Of a stretch of DNA of 64,000 nt, positions 1 through 8,551 are shown piece after piece. This stretch comes from Nostoc sp. S4 (GTDB lineage: Bacteria; Cyanobacteriota; Cyanobacteriia; Cyanobacteriales; Nostocaceae): assembly GCA_029379225.1 (NCBI GenBank), contig JAQYWR010000037.1, positions 1 through 64,000 on the forward strand. The letters are read 5' to 3'. The notes under the pieces were generated by a model. That model saw nothing but the letters and a program-made list of their open reading frames with translations. It was not told the origin of the DNA and made no database searches. A program made the position numbers and the translations under genes. Each line of letters starts with the position of its first letter. The first letter of the stretch is position 1.

Positions 1-209
1 GCAAAGGCGGAGATTTACCAATACCAGAAGACTACTCAATCTTTATGGCAGTTGCAGATAAAATTGGTTTTGATAGTCGAGGCCGTCGTCTGTTTCGCCC
101 AATTACAAATGAGCAACAAACCCAAGAAATTGATAGTGATTTACCTCTGATTCTAGAAGAGTTCAAAAAGTTTATCAAAGAAGTATGGCAAAATAATGTT
201 GATAAATAG
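1..209 (+). CDS. N6-adenine DNA methylase, C-terminal end (partial)
   Basis: Reading frame 3 is open from the window edge to a TAG at 207-209 and encodes about 68 residues, beginning GGDLPIPEDYSIFMAVADK and continuing with GFDSRGRRLF, then a DLPLILEEFKKF segment. This looks like the extreme C-terminus of N-6 DNA methylases of restriction-modification systems, where a 'kIGfDsrG' segment is followed by an acidic linker and a final helix. The catalytic NPPY region lies outside the window, so activity cannot be judged. The next gene starts 3 bases downstream in the same reading frame. The family call rests on pattern recognition of a short tail only. Confidence 0.6.
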   Translation, partial: KGGDLPIPEDYSIFMAVADKIGFDSRGRRLFRPITNEQQTQEIDSDLPLILEEFKKFIKEVWQNNVDK

Positions 210-212
210 CAC

Positions 213-1313
213 TTGCTGTCTATTAGCGCCGTCAAAGTCACCTATGCAGTATATGAGGAAAATAAGGACGACGATGAAGATTTAGCAGTTGTTTCCTTAG
301 CAGGAGAAATGACAGCACCAGGAATGAAATATTTTTCCTATGTTCCTCACGGACTAGTGTTGTCTTGGACTAATGACAGCAGTCCTGTAGGGGCTTTTGG
401 GGGACAGCTTTTTAAAACAGATGGTAAACAGCTAAACTATGGTTGTGCCAGTGTCCGGTTAATGCACCGGATGGTGAAGCGGGAATCTAGTAATCAACTG
501 AGATTTTTGCCACTGCACTTGGCAATGGAAGGCTTTTTATCAATGTTTTTCTCTGGCCCTGATATTGCCTGGAGTGAATATTCTAAGTATGCTCTTTCTC
601 ATGTACTGGGTAGCCGAATGGAAAGCTCTTTTAGTGGACGTTACATTGCTGGACTTGAAGATGCTTTGCGGGTATTTGAAATTCACTCTCGACAGGTTGG
701 GGTATTGGTATTTGTTGCTGAGGCATTAGCATCAGCTTTTATAGTACCGACACCAGAGGACTATCGACTTCTGCACAATAGCTTGTTAGAAGATTTCTAT
801 GGTGAGTTATTGTACCAATACGCTTTACTGCACGATACTACTTTGACCATGAGTGTATCTTTAGATGAGTCAAAAATTAATGATTTAACAGCTTTGAGAG
901 CAGCAGTGCAAAATATGCGTTCAGATTGGGCATCATTTCAGGGTTTCATGGCAGAGGGACTGTTAGGACGCAAGTTAATTTCCCAGAAAGTCTATACTGC
1001 TGGTTCGTTCATGTTACAAAGATTTATTACTGACCTCAACCCCAACGAAGAAAATCATATTGGGGAAGCGATTATTCGAGAGAATGGTGAATTGGAGTAT
1101 TTGAAGACTTACCGCTTATCAGGAATGCAGACTCGCCGAGTTTATTTGCTGAGTCAGTTAGCGCAGCATAATTGGAATTTGGATGCTACAGCTAGTAAAT
1201 TGGGCAATACACGAGAGGAATTTGTGCTGCGTTTAGAAAAGGTGGGTTTTGGTTATTTGCTCAATGCGGAAGTAAGAGAAGCAGCATTGAAAAAAGTCAA
1301 GGGTAAAAAGTGA
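213..1313 (+). CDS. ARPP-2 domain protein, probably 5'-truncated
   Basis: A 366-residue protein opened by a TTG. The body resembles the ARPP-2 family (ARG and rhodanese-phosphatase-superfamily-associated protein 2), found near ADP-ribosylglycohydrolases and ter-type stress genes: SYVPHGLVLSWTNDSSPV near residue 42, FLPLHLAMEG, GLEDALRVFEIH, then DEENHIGEAI-like residues (here NEENHIGEAI) and a C-terminal Fis-like helix-turn-helix around residues 315-350. The molecular function of the family is unknown. Family members as I remember them carry about 30-45 more N-terminal residues; here the ORF begins 3 bases after the methylase stop, in the same frame, with no convincing ribosome site. I infer a deletion or recombination junction that removed the native start. 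The rest of the frame is intact. Confidence 0.6.
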   Translation: MLSISAVKVTYAVYEENKDDDEDLAVVSLAGEMTAPGMKYFSYVPHGLVLSWTNDSSPVGAFGGQLFKTDGKQLNYGCASVRLMHRMVKRESSNQLRFLPLHLAMEGFLSMFFSGPDIAWSEYSKYALSHVLGSRMESSFSGRYIAGLEDALRVFEIHSRQVGVLVFVAEALASAFIVPTPEDYRLLHNSLLEDFYGELLYQYALLHDTTLTMSVSLDESKINDLTALRAAVQNMRSDWASFQGFMAEGLLGRKLISQKVYTAGSFMLQRFITDLNPNEENHIGEAIIRENGELEYLKTYRLSGMQTRRVYLLSQLAQHNWNLDATASKLGNTREEFVLRLEKVGFGYLLNAEVREAALKKVKGKK

Positions 1314-1485
1314 TATTGTCTTGCTAAGATTCAGCATTAATTTGTAAAATTTTGATTTCAATACATTTGCCTATTTCTGAAATAGTAAGCTATCGCGCGT
1401 ATAACTTGCACTTCTTAGGGTCTACAACCATTGGTAACTCTGTTATGCTCTGGAAAATTACAGATGCGACAGCTTATAACACTGA

Positions 1486-1602
1486 GTTAAACGGGGTGAA
1501 TACAACCTAAACAAGCGAAAAAAGACTGCTCAAATCCAGCAGCAAACACTGAATATTCTACGCAGTGAGCAACAAGATATCCAACAATATTTCGCTTATT
1601 AA
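1486..1602 (+). other. Short coding-like relic in the 1314-1616 spacer
   Basis: This 300-base spacer holds one open stretch of 38 codons from a TGA (1483-1485) to a TAA. Its translation is rich in Gln, Lys and Arg (for example KKTAQIQQQTLNILRSEQQD) and ends with aromatic residues, as a protein C-terminus might. There is no start codon with a ribosome site. It may be the 3' end of a lost gene, in keeping with the broken genes on either side; no family was recognised. Confidence 0.25.
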
Positions 1603-1616
1603 AAGCTACCAGCCTC

Positions 1617-2590
1617 TTATCCTTGCAATCCGGGTGTTTGATAAACTCGTGTTGGGAAATTTTCTAAAACATCAGTTTCACTGCTACTAAACTCCTGTGC
1701 AGGTGCTACATCTTCCTCTGGTAATGGCAACATCCGCGCTGCTGACTCAATCCGTTCATATAATGCTTGTGTTAGCGTTTTAATATCAGGAATTGTCACC
1801 TGACTTTCTAAAGCAGATTTAACTTGTGTGTCCCAAAGAGCCTCACTATCATGCGCCCGTTTTTCATCCGCTTTGGACACGGGAATAATTAAAGGATAGG
1901 GAATAGAAGCTTGTCCCTCGGAACTATAACCAGGACTGGTAATTACGCACTTACCTTGAGGAAATTTCAAAATTTCGTCAGCACTGATTACAGGCATTTT
2001 TTGCAAATTCTCACTCCAGCTAATTGAACGGCTCATTTGTCCGCCAAGCGATCGCCCAGTGGTACGATTTTTAATCAGCACTTCCTTCTCACCGTAACGC
2101 TTTGAGTAATCTTCAGCCGTTTTGTAGTTACCAGGATTGAACAAAACATGGGTACTGCAAGCTGATGCGATCGCACTTCCCATCTTATCCCCATAAATAT
2201 CGTAAAGTTGCTCTAAACTTTGGATACCCAGAATAAAGCAGGCACCATTGGAACGATATTCATTAATCCACTGCGGTAAGCGGTCTAGCTTAATTGATGG
2301 TAATTCATCCAAAGAAATAATCAACGGGTCTTTGCGGGAACGGCTCAAATTACCAACAATCATCAAGTGCATTGCTGCTGCCAGCAGAGGCCCTACCACA
2401 CTGCGGCGTTCATCATCTAGCTTGAACACCACCATCTCTCTACCTTCAAGCTTAGTGGGAATGTCCGATTTCCCTATAAATGCCCTCAGCAAATCAGCTT
2501 GGATGAAAGATGAGAAAGTACCTGCTGCTGTGGTCAAAATCCCAGAAATAGTCTTCTCTGCATCCTTGACACTCAAAAATTGAATAAACG
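1617..2590 (-). pseudogene. VirD4/TraG-type conjugation coupling protein, 3' stump
   Basis: The minus strand encodes the C-terminal half of a TraG/TraD/VirD4 coupling ATPase, which feeds DNA-protein complexes to a type IV secretion channel at the inner membrane. Visible are the Walker B strand LIISLDELPSI, the WINEYRSNG and CFILGIQSLEQL segments, and a later region like the TraM-recognition domain (SWSENLQKMPVISADEI). The N-terminal membrane helices and the Walker A loop are missing: homology stops at about 2590, exactly at the terminal repeat of an IS1-type element. The frame runs on to 2660 only because the IS end happens to be open. No other conjugation gene is present, so this is a dead remnant of a plasmid or integrative element. 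Confidence 0.75.
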
Positions 2591-3376
2591 GGCGTTGGAT
2601 AATGGAGTATGAATTACTAGGTGCTTGAATATGAATTGTCCAAGTTGTGATTCCAGCCATATCCGTAAGAACGGGAGAAAAAATGGTAAGCAGAATTACA
2701 TATGTGTGGGCTGTGGTCGCCAGTTTATTGAGAACTATGAACCCTCAAGAACTTACAGCAACCAGATGAAGTCAGAATGCTTAAAAATGTATCTTAATGG
2801 TATGGGTTTGAGAGGTATTGAACCTGTCAAAGGGATTGATCGTACGACAATCATCACTTGGGTCAAGCAACGCCGGGAAAACAATGGTAGATGCACCCAA
2901 CACAGGTGTGAATGAAGGAGAATCAATACTGCGATCGCAGTATTCCATCAGTGGCAGAACTGGATGAATTGGAAACCTTTGTTGGCTCAAAAAAAATCAA
3001 ATCTGGCTGTGGACAGCAGTAAATCACTTTAGTCAAGGAATTCTGGCTTGGGTATTGGGTGACCATAGCGCACAAACATTTAAGCCTTTGTGGGAATTTG
3101 TCGCCTCCTGGCAATGCTACTTCTACGTTACAGATGGATGGAAGTTTACCCTCAATTCATTGATTCAGGAGACCATATTGTCAGCAAGACATATATGACC
3201 AGGGTTGAGCGTGAAAACACAAGGCTTAGACATTATCTGGCACGATTACATCGTAAGACACTGTGTTATTCAAAGTCTGTAGAAATGCTGAAGTATTCTA
3301 TTCGATTGTTACTTCACTATTTCAAGTACCGTTCTATTCCTGTCTCTACTTAATTCATACCGCAATCAGCAACGCC
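2591..3376 (+). mobile_element. IS1-family insertion sequence, degenerate
   Basis: The element is 786 bp. Its ends are imperfect inverted repeats of 26 bp (2591-2616 and 3351-3376); about 20 of 26 positions pair, including GGCGTTG at the outer tip and GTATGAATTA at the inner end. It carries one decayed transposase. The 8-9 bases outside the two ends do not match, so no target duplication is visible, and the flanks belong to different genes: the TraG stump on the left and a substrate-binding protein on the right. I infer IS-mediated deletion or recombination between two copies after insertion. Confidence 0.75.
2631..3353 (+). pseudogene. IS1-family transposase, frameshifted
   Basis: The N-terminal part (ATG at 2631) has the InsA-like zinc ribbon CPSCDSSHIRKNG...CVGCGRQFI and a helix-turn-helix (GLRGIEPVKGIDRTTIITW). 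The catalytic half follows in other frames: VAELDELETFVGSKK, then after an A-rich tract near 2990 NQIWLWTAVNHFSQGILAW, then after a further shift near 3140 YPQFIDSGDHIVSKTYMTRV and a conserved C-terminus RHYLARLHRKT. At least three frame changes are needed to rebuild the protein. One A-tract slip could be the programmed type known in IS1, but the others are not explained that way. It cannot make a normal transposase. Confidence 0.8.
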
Positions 3377-3808
3377 AAGGTCGCCAAGGGTTTTAATTGC
3401 TGTGTTGGGATGGGCAATGAGACACCAGGGATTTTTACTGAAAAATTGCTGCGACTGTGATTTTGGGAATACCTTGCACTACGGCGTTCACAGGATCGAT
3501 ACCATACCCCCCATCAACAATTGAGTACTATTACCAACTTGAAGACTACCCATTTGGATAGTGACATCTAAACCGTAGTCTTTGTAGATACCAGTGGCAA
3601 TCGCCAGGTAAAATCCGCCGCGTTCTGCTTGTGCAATCCAGTTTGTGCCAAACGTCACTTTATCTAACCCAGAGTTGCTAGTTGACGGCTGGTTGCTGTT
3701 AGTACAAGCTGTAATCAAGCTGCTACCAGTATAGATATAACTATATTGAATAAAATTACGACTACTTTGGCGATGAATTGTTATTGATGAGGGTGATGAC
3801 AGATTCAT
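3377..3808 (-). pseudogene. ABC transporter substrate-binding protein (nitrate/sulfonate/taurine type), broken
   Basis: The reading frame beginning at 3808 shows a lipobox-like stretch (SSLITACTNSN) and the mature N-terminus KVTFGTNWIAQAERGGFYLA, then GIYKDYGLDVTIQMG, typical of NMT1/ThiY/SsuA-like periplasmic binding proteins. After LLMGG a deletion of about 20 bases shifts the frame; the next frame continues YGIDPVNAVVQGIPKITVAA, and a second shift leads to NPWCLIAHPNTAIKTLGDL, which ends at the right terminus of the IS1 element. The C-terminal two thirds are lost. The family is clear, the original substrate is not. Confidence 0.7.
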
Positions 3809-3829
3809 AAAACAGTATGATGCTTTCTC

Positions 3830-4312
3830 CTATCTACCGTCAGAACTCAATCTAAATGTACATTCTAAAATTAACTTTTGATTCACCACCGAATAGGGTT
3901 GAATTTCCAAAGCGCGTTTAAAAGCTCGGATAGCTTCGCTATATTTTCCAAGTGCTGCATAACACAAACCCATGCCATGAAGTGCACCAAAATGTATTGG
4001 ATTTATCTGCACAACCATCTGACAATCTGCTAGAGATTTTTGATAATCACCAATACTGTAATAGAGAAAAGCCCGCCGATTCCATGCTTCAGCAAAATCT
4101 GGCTGTTCTTTAAGAAGTTCCGTCAAGTCTGTTTCGGCTTCAGTAATTTCACCTGCGTCTAGTAACTTTTGACTGCGGTCAATCCTTTCCAGCCCATAAA
4201 TTCCCTTTTGCTGAAACCAGATCCGCCAAATTTTTCTGGTTGCCTGTTCGCGGATTGTAGCATCGGGATTTTTCAACTCTTCAAGTAAGGAATTGATAGA
4301 TAAAGAATCCAT
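3830..4312 (-). CDS. TPR-repeat protein
   Basis: An intact 160-residue protein without signal peptide or membrane segment. Residues 1-35 form a charged helical lead (EELKNPDATIREQATRKIW). Residues 45-150 hold about three tetratricopeptide repeats, the clearest being AEAWNRRAFLYYSIGDYQKSLADC and the following HFGALHGMGLCYAALGKYSEAIRAF written here only in part. Such proteins act as protein-binding scaffolds; the partner is unknown. It is the only apparently healthy gene in the first 5.9 kb. A very similar arrangement (short helical lead plus three TPRs) is common in bacteria as an uncharacterised soluble protein. Confidence 0.7.
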   Translation of the reverse strand: MDSLSINSLLEELKNPDATIREQATRKIWRIWFQQKGIYGLERIDRSQKLLDAGEITEAETDLTELLKEQPDFAEAWNRRAFLYYSIGDYQKSLADCQMVVQINPIHFGALHGMGLCYAALGKYSEAIRAFKRALEIQPYSVVNQKLILECTFRLSSDGR

Positions 4313-4830
4313 AAATTTGAGATCGGTGAATATACCTTTCTTTTTACTTTCTCACAAATTTTATCTTCTAAAACATTTTTAAAGTCATCTTTAAAATTAC
4401 GGAGATCAATTGCTATTTATGAAATTTATGTGTGATTTTTGTATTCGATAAACTCAACAATGCCAAACCCAATACTTAGACTAATAAGTGGTTGGTGGTA
4501 ACAATGCTACACTTTTAAACATAAAAACTGACTATAGGTAGTTGACAACTGCTTAGTAACTAATAGTTCATAAAAACATTACAAAAAAACTCAGTTTCTT
4601 AGCATATTATTCTTACTTCCCGTCCTAGTGACTTTAATCCTAAAACTAATTCCCATTTGCTAAGGAGCAACTGCTTTAATACAAAAGACCGTTCCAAAAA
4701 TTTTAAAAGCAGTATATGTCAGGCTTAGAGATAGTTTGAGCGCCAGCCAGAGTTAACGAAGTTATAAGGGCTAGAGTTAGTTACTGATAGTATAGCCCTG
4801 AAAATATACTGATAATTAGTTGAGAAGATA
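4313..4830. other. AT-rich spacer between TPR gene and IS
   Basis: About 500 bases without a supportable gene. An inverted pair AGGGCTA/TAGCCCT lies at about 4767-4798 next to the left end of the IS5-like element; it has no T-run and its role is unclear. Confidence 0.4.
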
Positions 4831-5835
4831 CCTACTTTCAAAGATTAAGATAAAGCTGGTAAAATTAGAGAGCCAATTCGTAATCTGATTAAACCACAAA
4901 CAGTAAGAATTACCTGATTGTAAGTATTAGACTGAAGTCGAAACCGAGAAGATGCTACGCGAAAAATTTTGAGCAGCCGAATCATATGTTCAATAAATAT
5001 CCGATTACTAGAAAAGTCTTTATTTTCTGCTTTTTGCTCGGCAGTAAGTTGACCTTTACGAGGTTTCTTGTGAGGAGTTGATATATTCTTACCACCAATA
5101 TAAGCTTTATCACCTTGAAATGATTGTGTCGGAGAAAATTTTTGTTGTTGATTACGAAATAATGAAATATCACTGGTTGGTCCCTTGACCCCGACTATTA
5201 CATCTACAATATCTTGTGCTTCAGGTAGAGACACAACTTGGTTTTTGAAGGTATGTTGTCTCTTCTTTCCAGAAAAATACATTTGTTGCTCTTCATTCTC
5301 TGTAGGTCGCTCTCTGGGCTGTTCGTAACTATCCACAATTAACTCAAATTCATTTAATAATTCCTGTACAATTGCATAATCACTTTCCTGACTTTCTACC
5401 TGTTCAAGTAAACTAGAAGGCAAAACTTCTCGAAAGATTAAAAGCCACTAATGAAAGGTATCATTTGCCTCAGATTTTGATACATTCAAGTGCATTACTA
5501 AAACTTCAAATCTTGGCATTTGCCTTAAATAAAAAAGACAAAGGCACACTTGCTCTGCAATTGATAGTTTAGGTTTACGTCCTCCTCCTGCCACATTGAC
5601 TCAAATTTTTTACTTTCAGAGAAGGCTTGTCTCTCTTGATGTTTGAATTCAGCTTGCTTTAATAGCTCCAGAAACTGCTTACGGTCAATTCCCAGTATTT
5701 GTTTGATGCGATGTTGATATTTTTGAATATAATTAAGTGGATTTTTCATTATGGTAGACCAAAGGTAGACGCTCAAATCTCCCTTCTACCATTTTTTTGT
5801 ACCCGCATTTATATTTCGGACAGGTCTAAAGTAGG
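4831..5835 (-). mobile_element. IS5-like insertion sequence, inactive
   Basis: A region of about 1 kb around a dead DDE transposase. The best candidate ends are an 8-bp inverted pair, CCTACTTT at 4831-4838 and AAAGTAGG at 5828-5835, which gives an element length normal for IS5-family members. The inner bases of the two ends pair poorly and no clear target duplication is seen, so the exact borders are provisional. Confidence 0.5.
4845..5749 (-). pseudogene. IS5-family DDE transposase with frameshift and stop
   Basis: The N-terminal part starts at ATG 5749 (MKNPLNYIQKYQHRIKQILG). Near 5590 the frame shifts: the reading changes from MWQEEDVNLN to GGGRKPKLSIAEQVCLCLFY. This second frame runs into an in-frame TAG in HLNVSKSEANDTFH*WLL (near 5450) and continues with PSSLLEQVESQES to the C-terminus. 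The catalytic part shows VDVIVGVKGPTSDISLF and FQGDKAYIGG, the DDE_Tnp_4 signature with its second Asp, and an Arg-rich C-terminal helix FIEHMIRLLKIFRVASSRFR. One frameshift and one nonsense codon make it a pseudogene; reading through both would give a full-length protein of about 300 residues. Confidence 0.8.
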
Positions 5836-5920
5836 CTGATTATTGCTACGCTGATTAAACAAGCACATCATTGCAGCGAAGTTACACAACAAGGATATTT
5901 ATTGACTTAGCATTAACTAA

Positions 5921-7240
5921 TTACGAATTATCAAGTAACTTTCGTGCAAATGCGATCGCCTCTGTTGGTGTTGAGACTTCACCCTCAGCTCGTGCTACAG
6001 CAATTTCTGTCAACAGTTTGCCTACCATTGGCGAAGCTGGAATATCTAATGCTATAATCAACTCCTTCCCGCTCACTAGTGGAGTGGGATGAGCGACCAG
6101 ATCGTCAGGGTTCAGGTAGCGGTTGATTAAAGGTGCAAAGACAAGACAACGCGTTGCATAGGTTTCTTCTGTCGTAGCGATCCCTGTGTTTAGCTGCTTG
6201 TCGCCAGACATCGCCTCTACCAAATTATTAAATGCTACGGCTAGCACTACCGTGGCGGAAAACGCAATATCTGCATCTTGGAATAAAAAGTATTGTTCTC
6301 GCAAGGACATATTTGCTACTTTCAGTTGCGATGATAGTTTCAGAGCAGTGGTTACACCCCGAATTTCGGCGCGACTATAAGTAAGTCGTTGTAGTTCTAT
6401 TTCTGCTAATTCCGGATCTGGGTTAACAAGACAAGCAAGTTTGGCAATGGCTAACCAAGTAGTTTTGATACTATCCTTGACATAAGCTTGTAGTTGTACC
6501 CCCAGTTGTTGCCAATTTTGGGCGAGTAAAACCGCTGCATTGTCAACCGCTGCTAGTTTATTCAAGCTTTCACGGGTGGCATTTTTGAACAAAGGCGTAA
6601 GTAAACCATCTTCCCAAGCAGCCGTTACCCAGGGAGTACCTTGAGAATTTGCCAATAAATAACCGATTTCTATCCGAAATCGTTCTGCTGCAACTTTGGC
6701 GATCTGTGATGCCAAAGAACGAATTGTAGTTTGAGTAGCTGAGTCAATAGTAAAATCCAGTTGGGCAGCTTGGCGATAAGCTCGCATTAACCGCAAAGGG
6801 TCATCTTCGAGGTTAGCAGGTGATACCATTCGCAAAATGCCCTGTTGCAAATCTGCATAGCCTTGCAGAGGATCGATGATTTCTTGCGTGTGGGGATTGT
6901 AGGCGATCGCATTGATTGTAAAGTCCCGTCTGTGCAAGTCAACTTCTAAACTATCTCCTTCTTGTTGGGCAAAGTCAGCTGTGGCGTGGGGAAAAACCAC
7001 ACGCGCTATTTGTCGTTGTGGATCGAGTAAGACAAAACCAGCATTGTAATGATGCGCGATCGCTCTAGCAACCTTTACCGCGTTAGATGGGATAACAAAA
7101 TCTAAATCCAGGTATTCGCGAGTTCTGCCAAGGATAGCATCCCGTACAGCACCACCTACCAAATAAGCGGGTTGTGGCAAAAATGCCAAGCTAAAAGGCC
7201 AATTTTCAGGAGCTAGTGTAGAAGCAACAAAAGAACGCAT
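5921..7240 (-). CDS. cca: CCA tRNA nucleotidyltransferase / poly(A) polymerase family
   Basis: A class II nucleotidyltransferase of 439 residues from ATG 7240; the in-frame TTG five codons upstream is less likely. It adds or repairs the CCA end of tRNA in the cytoplasm. The head domain shows GGAVRD at residues 29-34 and the metal-binding pair D45-x-D47 (LDLDFV), then HRRDFTINAIAYN near 105 and the nucleotide-selecting DDPLRLMRAYR near 145. The C-terminal 250 residues are helical neck and body, with no HD domain. Some bacteria split CC- and A-addition between two such enzymes, so the exact specificity is open. It stands alone, divergent from ycf34. Confidence 0.85.
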   Translation of the reverse strand: MRSFVASTLAPENWPFSLAFLPQPAYLVGGAVRDAILGRTREYLDLDFVIPSNAVKVARAIAHHYNAGFVLLDPQRQIARVVFPHATADFAQQEGDSLEVDLHRRDFTINAIAYNPHTQEIIDPLQGYADLQQGILRMVSPANLEDDPLRLMRAYRQAAQLDFTIDSATQTTIRSLASQIAKVAAERFRIEIGYLLANSQGTPWVTAAWEDGLLTPLFKNATRESLNKLAAVDNAAVLLAQNWQQLGVQLQAYVKDSIKTTWLAIAKLACLVNPDPELAEIELQRLTYSRAEIRGVTTALKLSSQLKVANMSLREQYFLFQDADIAFSATVVLAVAFNNLVEAMSGDKQLNTGIATTEETYATRCLVFAPLINRYLNPDDLVAHPTPLVSGKELIIALDIPASPMVGKLLTEIAVARAEGEVSTPTEAIAFARKLLDNS

Positions 7241-7326
7241 TGTAATAAAAATCAACCCGGCAACTAATGAATAACAGTCGAGCTTAAGCTAGATTAACAA
7301 TAAAGGCCCCTGGAGTTGTTTCTATT

Positions 7327-7575
7327 ATGTGTATTTGCGTGAACTGCCACTATGTAGATCGCTGTCTCACCTATCATGCCGTAGAAGGGCAGCACCAACA
7401 ACCTCACTTGACTCAAACACCAGATTTTGACCCTAATGAACCTTCTATCAACGTCAACATCCGTACTAAAGACGATCTAATAGAAATGGAATGGGATGTT
7501 GTTGGTTGTCTGAGCTTTAAGCGGGAAATGGGTAAGTGGTCGAAGTTGCGTCCTGGTGAATTAGTGCCGACTTAA
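7327..7575 (+). CDS. ycf34: Ycf34 family protein
   Basis: An 82-residue protein found in cyanobacteria and red-algal plastids. It begins MCICVNCHYVDRCLTYH, with Cys at positions 2, 4, 7 and 13, the cysteine set thought to hold an iron-sulfur cluster; loss of the homologue in other cyanobacteria affects photosynthetic electron transport. The remaining part (HQQPHLTQTP, then EMEWDVVGCLSFKREMGKW) follows the family to its usual length. It is divergent from cca with about 86 bases between the two starts, so both promoters lie there. Confidence 0.9.
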   Translation: MCICVNCHYVDRCLTYHAVEGQHQQPHLTQTPDFDPNEPSINVNIRTKDDLIEMEWDVVGCLSFKREMGKWSKLRPGELVPT

Positions 7576-7677
7576 AAGTCAATAGTAGTATATTATTTCT
7601 CAGCCCAATAATAGTAGAATCTTAACAATTTAATTCCAAGTTTCTTGACAAAAATCTTTGCAAGATATAAATCGGCT

Positions 7678-7709
7678 GTAGGGGCATACAGTTAGTTGTA
7701 CGCCCCTAC
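7678..7709. repeat. Hairpin repeat of the GTAGGGGC type
   Basis: Arms GTAGGGGCATACAG and TTGTACGCCCCTAC pair over 12 of 14 bases around a short loop. It lies 100 bases downstream of ycf34. Dispersed GTAGGGGCG-type palindromes like this are common between genes in Nostocales; it could also end the ycf34 transcript, although no T-run follows. Confidence 0.6.
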
Positions 7710-7890
7710 CTATGTATCTATAATTAGATACTTTCTCAAATGATATTAAGTTCTTTGATTTTGAAAAATGTCGAGGTTAGTCCTTGGTCAATCGCTTCTG
7801 AATCAATTAATAGAATTGACCGCCAGGATATACGATAACAAATTCCTTACCTCTACCCTTATCTAAACTCTTCTGTAATACCTACCCCCA

Positions 7891-8085
7891 TCATAAAATA
7901 TCCTCTTCGTAATTTCCATAACCGTAATCACGATAGCCATTTCCATAACCACAATCACCATAATAACCACCTCTACCTTTGATAAAGATGATTTCATGTG
8001 TTTTTAATTCCTTGAGCAAACTCTCAGAATTTAGCAATAAAATCTGCTCTCTAGTCAAAATTTCAGATATTTTGATATCAGCCCT
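7891..8085 (-). pseudogene. RiPP/bacteriocin-like precursor, start codon lost
   Basis: Minus-strand frame of 65 codons including the stop. A strong ribosome site AAAGGAG (8091-8097) stands 5 bases before the codon AGG at 8083-8085, where an ATG would be expected; after it the frame reads ADIKISEILTREQ, then LLLNSESLLKELKTHE, then IKGRGG and a tail of Gly, Tyr and Asp (YYGDCGYGNGY). I recall Nostoc precursor peptides that begin MADIKISDL, have a DSESFLNEL motif and end in a GG site before a Gly-rich core; the match in layout is good. No modification or transport gene is adjacent. Either the gene is dead by an ATG-to-AGG change, or a weak internal TTG (8058) is used. Confidence 0.45.
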
Positions 8086-8456
8086 GTTTACTCCTTTGAA
8101 GATTGGTTGGTGACTTTTACTGATTGAAAAATTATTGAATTATATATTTATTGTTACAGCCTAATTGGCAAATTCTAGTATTTTTAAATTCTAAATTTAT
8201 ACACAATTACAGTAATTATATTTTTGAGTCATTATTTTGATTTTTTAAATAAAATAATGTACGTCATATTACTTCTGTTTTTATAGATAAATAAAATTCT
8301 AGATAACGGTAAATTAAAAATATCTGTGGAATCTCAATAATAAGTATAGATTTTCAATAATTTAGATATAATTTCCTGAGTTAGGTCTATAAGAAATAAT
8401 TATTCCATGTAGTATCATCCTAAAACATCAAGAACGCGCGAAATGCTCCGAAGTTA

Positions 8457-8479
8457 TGAGCGGCGGTTTCCACCGCTCA
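8457..8479. repeat. GC-rich hairpin TGAGCGG/CCGCTCA
   Basis: Seven paired bases plus two more after one mismatch, in otherwise AT-rich DNA. It lies just past the end of the exported protein gene that stops at 8552 and may limit its transcript, though no T-run follows on that strand. The rest of 8086-8551 holds no gene. Confidence 0.45.
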
Positions 8480-8551
8480 GACTTCTCTCTATCCCACAAA
8501 ACGAACAAAATCATTCCTAAAATATGCAACACCAAAATCAGCTTGATCGAC

